This document shows positions 1-6,669 of a stretch of DNA of 13,672 nucleotides, piece after piece; the first letter of the stretch is position 1, and each line of letters begins with the position of its first letter. The translations under genes and the position numbers were made by a program. The notes under the pieces were generated by a model, which was not told the origin of the DNA, ran no database searches, and saw only the letters and a list, made by a program, of their open reading frames with translations. Origin of the DNA: CAADGU01 sp964467705 (GTDB taxonomy: Bacteria; Chloroflexota; Anaerolineae; Promineifilales; Promineifilaceae); the NCBI GenBank assembly GCA_964467705.1, contig CAYXUZ010000172.1:1-13672 (forward strand), in the 5' to 3' direction.

Positions 1-2460
1 ACTCATATTCACATGCGGCGGATGCACCGGGATGCCCAACCGCTGTGCCTCGGCAATGTAGATGGCCGGATGATGAAAGCCACCATGATCCGCCAGCCGG
101 GCACACAAAAAGGCCGCCGGAAAATGCGTCTTCAAATACGCCGAACGGTAACTCACATCCGCATACGCCGTGGCGTGCCCCTGGTTAAAACCATAACCCG
201 CGAACGGCTCAATCTGCCCCCACAACGTTTCGGCTTGCCCGGCCGTCAGCCCCGACCTCTCCTGGCAGCCGCCCACAAACCGCGCCCGAATCGCCTCCAT
301 CTCCTTTGCCTGAAACTTGCTCATCCCCTTGCGCAGCCGATCCGCCTCCGCCCAGGACAGCCCTGCCACCTCCGTCGCAATCCGCAAAATCTGCTCCTGA
401 AACAACAACACCCCCTGCGAAACGCGCAAAATCGGCTCCAGCGCCGGGTGCAAATAGGAGACCGCCTCCTGCCCCCGGTAGCGGCGCACAAACGCCTGCG
501 CCATGCCGCCCAACGCCGGGCCGGGCTTGAAAAAGGCATTGGCCACCGCCAGATCACGCACACTTTTCGCCTGCAACTGGCGCAAGGTGCGCTGCGCCCC
601 CGTAGACTCACACTGGAACACGCCAATCGTTTGCGCGGTCGTCAGGGTCACGGCCGTGTCCCCATCCGTCAGGTCAATTGCCGCCAGGTCAAAGGCCGGG
701 TCGTGGAATTGGCGAATCAGTTCCGCCGCGTCCGCCAGCACTGTCAGCGCCCGAATACCCAACAAATCCATCTTCGGCAGCCCCATCGTCTCCGCGTCGC
801 GGAAATCAAACTGCGTCGTCAAAAACCCTTTGGGAGCCATCTGTACCGGCACAAAATCGGTCAGCGGGCCGGGCGTAATGACCACCCCACCCGGATGCAC
901 ACTCAGATGATGCGGCTGCCCCACCAACGCATACGCCGCCCGCAAAATATCCCGGTCACGGCCGTCCGCCAACTGGGCGGCAATCTCCTCCACATTAGAC
1001 ACATCGCGGCGGCGTGGGTCAGGGTGCCAATGGTCGGGCAGCACGGCCGTCAGCCGTTTAATATCCACCTCCGCATATCCATACGCCTTCGCCGTCTCCC
1101 GCGCCGCCGACTTCGGCTGCAATGTAGACACCGTCGCCACCAGCGCCACCCGCTCCGCCCCATACGTCTCGCGGATATAATGCAGCACCTCATCGCGGCG
1201 GCGGCTGCAAAAGTCCAGGTCAATGTCCGGCAAATTGGCCCGCGCCGGATTCAGAAAGCGCTCAAACAACAGGTCATGCAGCACCGGGTCAACCTGCGTT
1301 ATGCCCAAACAATACGCCACCAGCGAATTCGCCACGCTGCCCCGTGTATTCACCGGCACCCCCGTCTCCCGCGCAAAGCGCGTAATGTCCGCCACCAGCA
1401 AAAACAGCGGCGCGAACCCTTTGGCGATGATGGCGGTGAGTTCGTGTTTTAGTCGTGATTCGTAATCTGTCATCCGTAATCCGTTATCCGACGGCTCACG
1501 GGTCACGGATAACGGATGACGATTCTTCAAACCGGCTTCGGCCTGCTGCACTAACGCTTCCTCCGCCGTTTGTCCGGCGGGTAGTTCCAGTTTGGGCCAG
1601 ATGGGACGGCCGTCTGGCAGGCAGGGTGTGGCACAGTGGCGGGCAATGTCGGCCGTGCGGGCCACCGCTTCGGGAAAGGTGGCATATTGAGCGGCCATCT
1701 GATCGGGGGATTGCCAGTGGAGGGTCACGGCCGTGTCCCCAAACGCGGGCAATGCTTCATCGGGCACATCGGCCAGGGGGCAGTTGTGGTCAATGGCCGC
1801 CAGCAGGCGCAGGCGGGGCGTATCGGCCGGTTGCAGGCAGTAGATGGGATGCACGGCAACGGCCGTCAACCCAAACCGTTCCCCAATCGTGACCAATTCA
1901 CGGGCAACGGCCACATCTGCCGCCCCATGTAGTTCCAGGCTGAGACACCCCATCTCGCCAAACAGCCCGCCCAACCGGGACGCAAAGCGCACGGCCGCCT
2001 GCCGGTTGCCCGCCCGCAGATAACGCTCCGTCCACCCCATACGGCCGCCGTCCAACGCCACCAGTCCCGCGTGGTTCTCCTTCAGCCAGCCCCAGGGAAT
2101 GCCTTGCCGCAACAATTGTGCCCGCGCCGGGCTGGATTGCACCGCCGATGAGAGACGGCACAGGGATTGGTAGCCTTCTGGCCCGGTTGCCAGCAACACC
2201 AGCCGCCCGGCCACGTCTGGCGTCAGGTTCATCTCGCCATCGGGCGCGGCGATGGGCAGGGTCATGCCGATAATGGGTTGGATGCCTGCCTTGCGGCACG
2301 CTTGTTGAAATTGGACTGCGCCGATCAGCACGGCCGTGTCCGTGAGAGCCAGCACCCCCATCTCCTCCGCCGCCGCCCGCTGCGCCAGATCAAAAACCGA
2401 CGCCGTGCCGCCAAGCAAGGTATAATGGGAGTGAACGTGCAAATGGGTGAATGGATTCAT
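1..2460 (-). CDS. dnaE: DNA polymerase III alpha subunit, DnaE-type (C-terminus beyond left edge)
   Basis: This is a C-family DNA polymerase that extends primer-template DNA. The frame is open for 820 codons from the ATG at 2460 to the left edge, so the C-terminal OB-fold and tau-binding regions lie outside the window. An N-terminal PHP domain (HLHVH at residues 6-10, then LLGG) is followed by the polymerase core. Visible motifs are RGSVANS, the catalytic aspartates of PDIDLDF (412-416), a third aspartate in KMDLLG (D565), and the fingers motif GYGFNQGHATAYA near the end. The PHP site looks degenerate: the usual LLDG is LLGG, TDH is TDT (40-42), and the NDVHY region is altered. No clear Shine-Dalgarno precedes the start. 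Residues about 314-333 come from an inserted repeat. RGSVANS and the GGFHHP...YIAEAQRLG segment suggest a secondary, DnaE2/ImuC-like or compact DnaE copy rather than the main replicative enzyme, but this is inference. No imuA, imuB or lexA is nearby. Confidence 0.9.
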   Translation of the reverse strand, partial: MNPFTHLHVHSHYTLLGGTASVFDLAQRAAAEEMGVLALTDTAVLIGAVQFQQACRKAGIQPIIGMTLPIAAPDGEMNLTPDVAGRLVLLATGPEGYQSLCRLSSAVQSSPARAQLLRQGIPWGWLKENHAGLVALDGGRMGWTERYLRAGNRQAAVRFASRLGGLFGEMGCLSLELHGAADVAVARELVTIGERFGLTAVAVHPIYCLQPADTPRLRLLAAIDHNCPLADVPDEALPAFGDTAVTLHWQSPDQMAAQYATFPEAVARTADIARHCATPCLPDGRPIWPKLELPAGQTAEEALVQQAEAGLKNRHPLSVTREPSDNGLRMTDYESRLKHELTAIIAKGFAPLFLLVADITRFARETGVPVNTRGSVANSLVAYCLGITQVDPVLHDLLFERFLNPARANLPDIDLDFCSRRRDEVLHYIRETYGAERVALVATVSTLQPKSAARETAKAYGYAEVDIKRLTAVLPDHWHPDPRRRDVSNVEEIAAQLADGRDRDILRAAYALVGQPHHLSVHPGGVVITPGPLTDFVPVQMAPKGFLTTQFDFRDAETMGLPKMDLLGIRALTVLADAAELIRQFHDPAFDLAAIDLTDGDTAVTLTTAQTIGVFQCESTGAQRTLRQLQAKSVRDLAVANAFFKPGPALGGMAQAFVRRYRGQEAVSYLHPALEPILRVSQGVLLFQEQILRIATEVAGLSWAEADRLRKGMSKFQAKEMEAIRARFVGGCQERSGLTAGQAETLWGQIEPFAGYGFNQGHATAYADVSYRSAYLKTHFPAAFLCARLADHGGFHHPAIYIAEAQRLGIPVHPPHVNMS
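1455..1521. repeat. GTAATCC/GGATTAC palindromic repeat inside dnaE
   Basis: A repeat built from GTAATCC-like heptamers around a core containing GGCTCACGG and GGTCACGG lies inside the polymerase frame. A 12-bp perfect stem pairs 1479-1490 with 1506-1517 around a 15-base loop. The same family occurs between genes at 3330-3406 and, shortened, at 8459-8484. Here it adds about 20-25 codons without breaking the frame. It falls in the variable linker before the RLxxEL helix that precedes the polymerase palm, where family members normally vary in length. Confidence 0.8.
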
Positions 2461-2611
2461 GGTGTGATAGTTTTTTAGTGCTTTGGTGTCTTGGTGTTTT
2501 AGTGTCTTGGTGTGGAAAATAACACGCAAGCCCACAAACACGCAAACACAACATCACTAATTCACACAAACACAAAATCACTAAATCACATAAATACAAA
2601 AGGACTATTTC
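2461..2611. repeat. Low-GC divergent region with GTG/CAC-type dyad and 24-base tandem repeats
   Basis: This spacer separates the divergent dnaE and SDR starts and is much lower in GC than the genes around it. The left half (about 2476-2515) holds copies of a GTGTCTTGGTG-like unit. The right half holds two tandem 24-base units at 2553-2576 and 2577-2600 that match at 20 of 24 positions, and a weaker third at 2529-2552. The right units are roughly inverted relative to the left ones, so a large imperfect hairpin is possible. Promoters for both genes should lie here, but I could not choose convincing -35/-10 pairs. AGGA at 2601-2604 is the ribosome binding site of the SDR gene, seven bases before its ATG. 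Confidence 0.7.
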
Positions 2612-3325
2612 ATGGAAAACAAGGTAGCAATTATCACCGGGGGTGGCACAGGCATTGGGGCAGCGGTCGCGACGGCGCTGGCAGCGGCGAGGGCGCAGGT
2701 GGTGGTTTGTGGCCGCCGGGCGGAACCGTTGGCGGAGGTGGTGGCGCAGATTCGCACTAATGGCGGCACGGCCGTACCCATCACCGCCGATGTGTCTGAA
2801 GTGGCGGATGTGGAGCGGGTGGTGGCCACGGCCGTAGACCGCTTTGGCACGGTAGACATTCTGGTCAACAATGCGGCCGTTGATGGCGGCGCGCCCATTC
2901 ACCGGCACAGCATCGAAGAATGGGATCGCCTGATGGCCATTAACCTGCGTGGCCCGTTTTTGTTTGCGCGGGCGGTGCTGCCTCTGATGCGCCAGCAGCA
3001 AAGTGGGCACATCATCAACATCAGTTCCGAATCGGGCGTGGAATATTATGCTGGGAATGGCGCGTATGGCGTCTCCAAACATGCCCTGAACGCATTGGGC
3101 CAGTTTATTCAGGTGGAAAACCAGGAACACAACATCCGGGTGAACACCATCTGCCCCGGCATGGTGCTTACACCGATGGCTCAAGATAGTCCCGGACTGA
3201 TTCCCGACAAATGCCTGTCGCCGGAAGATATTGCCGACCTGACCATGTGGCTGCTCACCCGCCACCCCAATCTGAAAATCGGCCTGCCGGTGTTGATTCA
3301 GACGATGGCGAATCCGTGGGAGTGA
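2612..3325 (+). CDS. Classical short-chain dehydrogenase/reductase (SDR) oxidoreductase
   Basis: A 237-residue NAD(P)-dependent oxidoreductase of the classical SDR family, the usual length for the group. The Rossmann nucleotide-binding motif TGGGTGIG is at residues 9-16 and the structural NNAA at 86-89. The catalytic set N111, S139, Y152 and K156 (YGVSK) is complete. The post-catalytic stretch ICPGMVLTPM matches the PG motif of the family. ARRAE-like basic residues after the second strand (CGRRAEPL, 34-40) may favour NADPH; this is inference. The substrate cannot be read from the sequence, and annotations such as 3-oxoacyl-ACP reductase would be guesses. The ATG is supported by AGGA seven bases upstream. 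Two ACGGCCGT octamers fall inside (2768 and 2828), both read as Thr-Ala-Val. The stop is followed at once by a palindromic repeat cluster. Confidence 0.92.
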   Translation: MENKVAIITGGGTGIGAAVATALAAARAQVVVCGRRAEPLAEVVAQIRTNGGTAVPITADVSEVADVERVVATAVDRFGTVDILVNNAAVDGGAPIHRHSIEEWDRLMAINLRGPFLFARAVLPLMRQQQSGHIINISSESGVEYYAGNGAYGVSKHALNALGQFIQVENQEHNIRVNTICPGMVLTPMAQDSPGLIPDKCLSPEDIADLTMWLLTRHPNLKIGLPVLIQTMANPWE

Positions 3326-3329
3326 AGAA

Positions 3330-3406
3330 CGTAATCGGTAATCCGTAATCGGTAATCGGATTACGGGTCACGGCTCACGGATTACGGATTACGGATTACG
3401 GGTTAC
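3330..3406. repeat. GTAATCC/GGATTAC palindromic repeat cluster, largest copy
   Basis: It fills nearly the whole 85-bp space between the SDR stop and the next ATG. Four GTAATC(C/G) units run into a core with GGTCACGG and GGCTCACGG, followed by inverted GGATTAC units. A 13-bp perfect stem pairs 3338-3350 with 3387-3399. It could form a strong hairpin in RNA and act as a terminator or mRNA-stability element for the SDR transcript, which is inference. It ends five bases before the next start codon and leaves no room for a normal Shine-Dalgarno. Confidence 0.85.
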
Positions 3407-3410
3407 AAAC

Positions 3411-3839
3411 ATGATTCCACTTACATTAGCTAAACAGTTAAAAGAGGCCGGTCTGGTGTGGCACACGGCCGTGAATGACTTCTTCGCTATTCCTGATCGG
3501 GGCATGGATGACAAGGTGTTTGTCATCTCCGATATGATGGTGACGATGGAACTGGTGCAGGGCTGGCCCGCGCTGACCTTTCACGGCACGGCCGAATGGG
3601 CGGCCGACCACCTGCTCACCCACGAAGCTATCTGGCTGCCCACCGAGGAACAGTTGCGGCTGGAGTTGGAGAAGATGTTGCCAGAAGCCGAACCAGGGTA
3701 TAGCTTGACGCGGCTGGTGGATGGGTATCAATGCGAAATGGTGTGGGGTGGACGGCCGTTAATCTTTTCCGCCCCAACCGCCAGCGAAACCTACGCCCTG
3801 GCCCTGCTGCACATACTTTACCAACCAAGAGGCAGTTGA
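3411..3839 (+). CDS. Uncharacterised small soluble protein (142 aa)
   Basis: I do not recognise a characterised function. The 142-residue product has no signal peptide or membrane segment. It is rich in acidic and aromatic residues, with blocks such as DFFAIPDRGMDD (23-34), FVISDMM (37-43) and IWLPTEEQLR (74-83) that look like conserved cores, plus a C-terminal helix with ETYALALLHIL. The composition suggests a compact alpha/beta cytosolic protein. Its ATG has no Shine-Dalgarno because the repeat cluster ends directly upstream, so translation may depend on a leaderless or weak start. It lies 38 bp before the membrane/TPR/AAA+ operon on the same strand and could be co-transcribed with it. Two ACGGCCGT octamers lie inside, one read as TAV and one as RP, which supports a resident rather than recently acquired gene. 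Confidence 0.75.
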   Translation: MIPLTLAKQLKEAGLVWHTAVNDFFAIPDRGMDDKVFVISDMMVTMELVQGWPALTFHGTAEWAADHLLTHEAIWLPTEEQLRLELEKMLPEAEPGYSLTRLVDGYQCEMVWGGRPLIFSAPTASETYALALLHILYQPRGS

Positions 3840-3877
3840 TAAAATGCGACGCTAACATCACCAGTAATCAGGTAAAC

Positions 3878-4387
3878 ATGGGAAATCAAACGGACTCTGA
3901 TCATGATTTATTCTCCCCCTCACTGCAAGAGGGGGCAAAAGCAACACCTCAGTATGAAAACAGGCCATGGCGGGTTAATTCTCAAGTCTGGATTGCCCTC
4001 TTTGGTGGCGTGGCGGCTATGACCATCATCGCCTTTTTGAACGGCCGTCGCTTACACATTAAACAGAACCAGTTGTGGCAAATAGTGGCGGTGGGTGTGG
4101 TCGGCATCATAGCGGTCTTTTTCCTGACCTACCTTTCTGGCACGTGGGAATTGGCCGCCGATTCCTATTGGCAAGAAACGGCACAGCGGCTGCGCTGGAT
4201 CAATCGGATTACCGCCATGCTTTGTTATTGGTACTTTGCTGGATTGCAACGGCCGTACATACGCCAATACCAGTTCCGCACAAACGGGGATTATGATTCG
4301 CTGTGGGTTCCCGGCCTGATATTGATTTTTGTTGTTGGCGCTGCGCAAAATCTCATTCTTATGGCCGCGATCAACCAGTTTTTGTAA
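3878..4387 (+). CDS. Four-helix membrane protein, copy 1 of duplicated module
   Basis: A 169-residue protein of unknown function. An acidic N-terminal tail of about 35 residues carries LFSPSLQE (11-18) and RPWR (29-32). Four likely membrane helices follow at about 36-55, 67-87, 109-124 and 142-166. The first ends in LNGRRL (54-59). Both ends are predicted in the cytoplasm. The paralogue at 5277 shares LF(S/T)PSLQE, RPWR, the first helix and NGRRL but diverges afterwards. The ATG at 3878 is chosen because it has a weak AGG five bases upstream and gives the same N-terminal layout as the paralogue. The frame extends upstream to 3731, but that would overlap the preceding gene by 109 bp. The next gene starts nine bases after this stop behind an AAAGGAG. 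Confidence 0.8.
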   Translation: MGNQTDSDHDLFSPSLQEGAKATPQYENRPWRVNSQVWIALFGGVAAMTIIAFLNGRRLHIKQNQLWQIVAVGVVGIIAVFFLTYLSGTWELAADSYWQETAQRLRWINRITAMLCYWYFAGLQRPYIRQYQFRTNGDYDSLWVPGLILIFVVGAAQNLILMAAINQFL

Positions 4388-4396
4388 AGGAGAAGG

Positions 4397-5275
4397 ATGC
4401 CTGAAAATAGTACCAGTCTCACCCTGGCCAGCCATTACCTGTATATTGACCAGCCAGACCGCACCCTGGCGCTCCTTGACCAGCCAGACAGTCAAGTAAT
4501 CAATTACCCCTATTTTTGGTATCTACGAGGTCAGGCGTTTTACCAGTTGGAAAAATTTGACAGCGCCCGGCAAGCGGCCCAAAAGGGGCTGGCATTATCA
4601 CCCCAAGATGTGCAACTCCTCTTCCTCTTATGCAACTGCCAGAGCCGTCTGAAAAACCTGGCCGAAGCGGAGCGAGCCATTTTGGCAGCCTTGCAACAAG
4701 CGCCAGAAAATCCTCAGCTTATTTGCCGTTATGCCCGGCTGGTGGCTGAAGGGGGACAAATAGACAAAGCCGAACGTTTATTGCAAAAAGCAGAGCAAAT
4801 TGACCCGGAACATACGGCCGTGCAGCATCTACGTGTTCTCCTGGCCTTCCTGCGCGGGGATGACAACCAGGCCATTGCTGCCAGCGAGACGGCATTGCTG
4901 CAAAACCCCGAAGACAGTTACGCCCACTTTATGAAAGGGCAGTCACAGGTGGCCCAGGGACAGGTAAATCCGGCGGCGCGTCATTTTCAGCAAGCCGCCC
5001 GCCTGGAGCCGATGGAGCAGGCATTCCGCTCGACAGCTCGCACCAGCCGTTATTGGACACATTGGCTATTATGGCCTTTGCAACCGCTTTACCGGTTTGG
5101 CACGGTAAAGGTGTGGCTGGCGGCCATTGTCATTATTTTGGGCTTGCAGGCATTGGGGTTTGATCGTGCCAGTGGCTATTTTGCGCTGGCCTATCTGGTT
5201 TTGGTGGTCTACAGTTGGGTCATGCCGCCCCTTTTAAGGTGGTGGTTGAAGAAGCAGCACGGCGGGGGCCGTTAG
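4397..5275 (+). CDS. TPR protein with two C-terminal membrane helices, copy 1
   Basis: A 292-residue protein. About 210 N-terminal residues form helical TPR-type repeats with the usual small/large residue pattern (A..LL...P....), probably five or six units. Two predicted membrane helices follow, at about 238-254 and 260-277, with a basic tail (RWWLKKQ). The TPR domain should therefore sit on the cytoplasmic face as a protein-docking platform. Recognisable blocks are LLFLLCNC (74-81) and ENP..ICRYA.LVA (104-117), both kept in the paralogue at 5782. AAAGGAG at 4386-4392 sits four bases before the ATG and overlaps the stop of the preceding gene. The stop is one base from the next start, which indicates translational coupling. 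The partner bound by the TPR domain is unknown; the downstream AAA+ protein is the obvious candidate by context. Confidence 0.88.
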   Translation: MPENSTSLTLASHYLYIDQPDRTLALLDQPDSQVINYPYFWYLRGQAFYQLEKFDSARQAAQKGLALSPQDVQLLFLLCNCQSRLKNLAEAERAILAALQQAPENPQLICRYARLVAEGGQIDKAERLLQKAEQIDPEHTAVQHLRVLLAFLRGDDNQAIAASETALLQNPEDSYAHFMKGQSQVAQGQVNPAARHFQQAARLEPMEQAFRSTARTSRYWTHWLLWPLQPLYRFGTVKVWLAAIVIILGLQALGFDRASGYFALAYLVLVVYSWVMPPLLRWWLKKQHGGGR

Positions 5276-5276
5276 C

Positions 5277-5774
5277 ATGTTGAGAGAACAATCGTTGTTT
5301 ACACCTTCGTTGCAGGAATGGCAACGGCCGTATCCAGACCCCAAAAAACGGCCGTGGCGCATAGCGCCCCAATTCCTCGTCGCCCTGATTACCGGGCCAT
5401 TGGTCGTTACGCTCATCGCCTGGCTGAATGGGAGACGACTGCTTTTGCACCCCCCACAACTACGGCTCATCAAGATCATTGGGCTGATTGGCACGGTGAT
5501 TGCCTGGGGGATACCAATCGTTTTGAGTACCCAAGACAACTTAAACTTGTTCTGGCGCGTGCCCCTGAATCAGTGGTGGGTGAGCAATCTGGTTACGGCC
5601 GTTATCTGCTGCTTTATCTTTGCCATGATCCAAAACACGGGTATGCGCGTCTATTATTTTTATCACGGTGATAAAGGCTTCTCTCGATTTTGGATCAGAG
5701 GTGTGGCGGTTATTATTTTGATGTTGTTTGTGCAAGGCGTGATTGTTTCCAACATTTTGAACCGCATAGGGTGA
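5277..5774 (+). CDS. Four-helix membrane protein, copy 2 of duplicated module
   Basis: A 165-residue paralogue of the product of 3878-4387. LFTPSLQE (7-14), RPWR (25-28), the first membrane helix and LNGRRL (50-55) align with copy 1. The remaining helices, at about 64-84, 103-121 and 137-160, are conserved in placement rather than sequence. Codons for the shared motifs differ: RPWR is agg cca tgg cgg in copy 1 but cgg ccg tgg cgc here, and NGRR also uses different codons. The duplication is therefore old and the motifs are kept by selection on protein. The ATG is one base after the upstream stop, behind a G-rich stretch. Three ACGGCCGT octamers fall in this gene. Function unknown. Confidence 0.85.
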   Translation: MLREQSLFTPSLQEWQRPYPDPKKRPWRIAPQFLVALITGPLVVTLIAWLNGRRLLLHPPQLRLIKIIGLIGTVIAWGIPIVLSTQDNLNLFWRVPLNQWWVSNLVTAVICCFIFAMIQNTGMRVYYFYHGDKGFSRFWIRGVAVIILMLFVQGVIVSNILNRIG

Positions 5775-5781
5775 GGGAGCG

Positions 5782-6669
5782 TTGACAACACAATCCACAT
5801 TGGCCCTGGCCGAACATTATCTGAACATAGAACAGCCAACACGGGCACTGGAACTGCTGTCGCGGGCAGAAAATGATCTTCTCAATACACCTGCCTACTG
5901 GTTATTGCACAGCCAGGCGCTGTTCAACCTCAACCAGATTGAAGCCGCCAAAGCCTCCTCCCAGAAAGGGCTGGCGGTGGCTCCTGACGATCCCCGGTTA
6001 CTCTTTCTGTTGTGCAACTGTGAAGATAAAGCCGGGTATCTGGCGGCCGCAGAAACAGCGATTCTGGCAGCCATTCGCTTACAACCAGAAAACCCACACT
6101 TTATTTGCCGGTATGCCACGCTGGTTGCTCAGACCAATCAGCTAGACAAAGCACAACAATTGGCGGCCGTAGCCGCTAAAATTGATCCCAACCGTCGTTC
6201 CGTCAGACACCTCCAGATTTCCCTGGCTTATCTGACAGAAAGTATTCCTCAAGTGATTGCGAAATGTCAGGAAGGCTTGACCCTGTTCCCTGAAGATCCC
6301 TACATCCTTTACATTTTGGGTCATGCGTATTCCGAACGAGGCAAACCCGGCCATGCAGCCGATTTTTTGCGCCGGGCCGCCCAACTCAATCCTTTGAACC
6401 AGGCCTTTACCACTTCGGCCCGACAATATGCACGCCCTGCCAGGCATTGGTTAATGGAGCCTGTATGGCCATTCAAGCGTACCAGTATGGTCCCAGATTT
6501 GCTTGTGTTCCTGGCCTTTCTTCTTATGATAATTTTGGGGTTAACAGGGCAGATACATATTTCGCTCTATATGTGTATGGGTTGGTTGGTCTGGCTGTAT
6601 TATACTGCCTTTGTGAACTGGTTTATGCACCATCGTAGCAAAAAAAAGGAGACACAGAAAGGTGAGTAG
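5782..6669 (+). CDS. TPR protein with two C-terminal membrane helices, copy 2
   Basis: A 295-residue paralogue of the product of 4397-5275, with the same architecture: about 210 residues of TPR-type helical repeats, then two predicted membrane helices (about 237-256 and 260-282) and a strongly basic C-terminal tail (HHRSKKK). LLFLLCNC (74-81), AAILAA-like and ENPHFICRYATLVA blocks match copy 1. The start is a TTG at 5782, chosen because the resulting N-terminus aligns with copy 1. GAGGGAG lies close upstream, with only two bases of spacing, so the true start may be weak or coupled to the preceding gene. The 3' end overlaps the AAA+ gene by 8 bp. No exact ACGGCCGT octamer occurs inside, unlike most of the larger genes in the window. 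Confidence 0.85.
   Translation: MTTQSTLALAEHYLNIEQPTRALELLSRAENDLLNTPAYWLLHSQALFNLNQIEAAKASSQKGLAVAPDDPRLLFLLCNCEDKAGYLAAAETAILAAIRLQPENPHFICRYATLVAQTNQLDKAQQLAAVAAKIDPNRRSVRHLQISLAYLTESIPQVIAKCQEGLTLFPEDPYILYILGHAYSERGKPGHAADFLRRAAQLNPLNQAFTTSARQYARPARHWLMEPVWPFKRTSMVPDLLVFLAFLLMIILGLTGQIHISLYMCMGWLVWLYYTAFVNWFMHHRSKKKETQKGE

Noticed and set aside
13..1452. A 479-codon open frame on the plus strand
   Set aside because: It lies antisense to the polymerase gene, is extremely rich in Arg, His, Gln and Pro, and has no recognisable domain; the minus-strand frame has conserved DnaE motifs throughout.
2529..2600. CRISPR-like direct repeats
   Set aside because: The 24-base units are contiguous and degenerate, without spacers, and no cas genes are present.
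2390..3265. A 291-codon open frame on the minus strand opposite the SDR gene
   Set aside because: It is low-complexity and crosses the repeat region; the plus-strand SDR has a full catalytic tetrad and a ribosome binding site.
3731..3877. Upstream extension of the first small membrane protein
   Set aside because: It would overlap the previous gene by 109 bp; the ATG at 3878 has a nearby AGG and matches the N-terminus of the paralogue.
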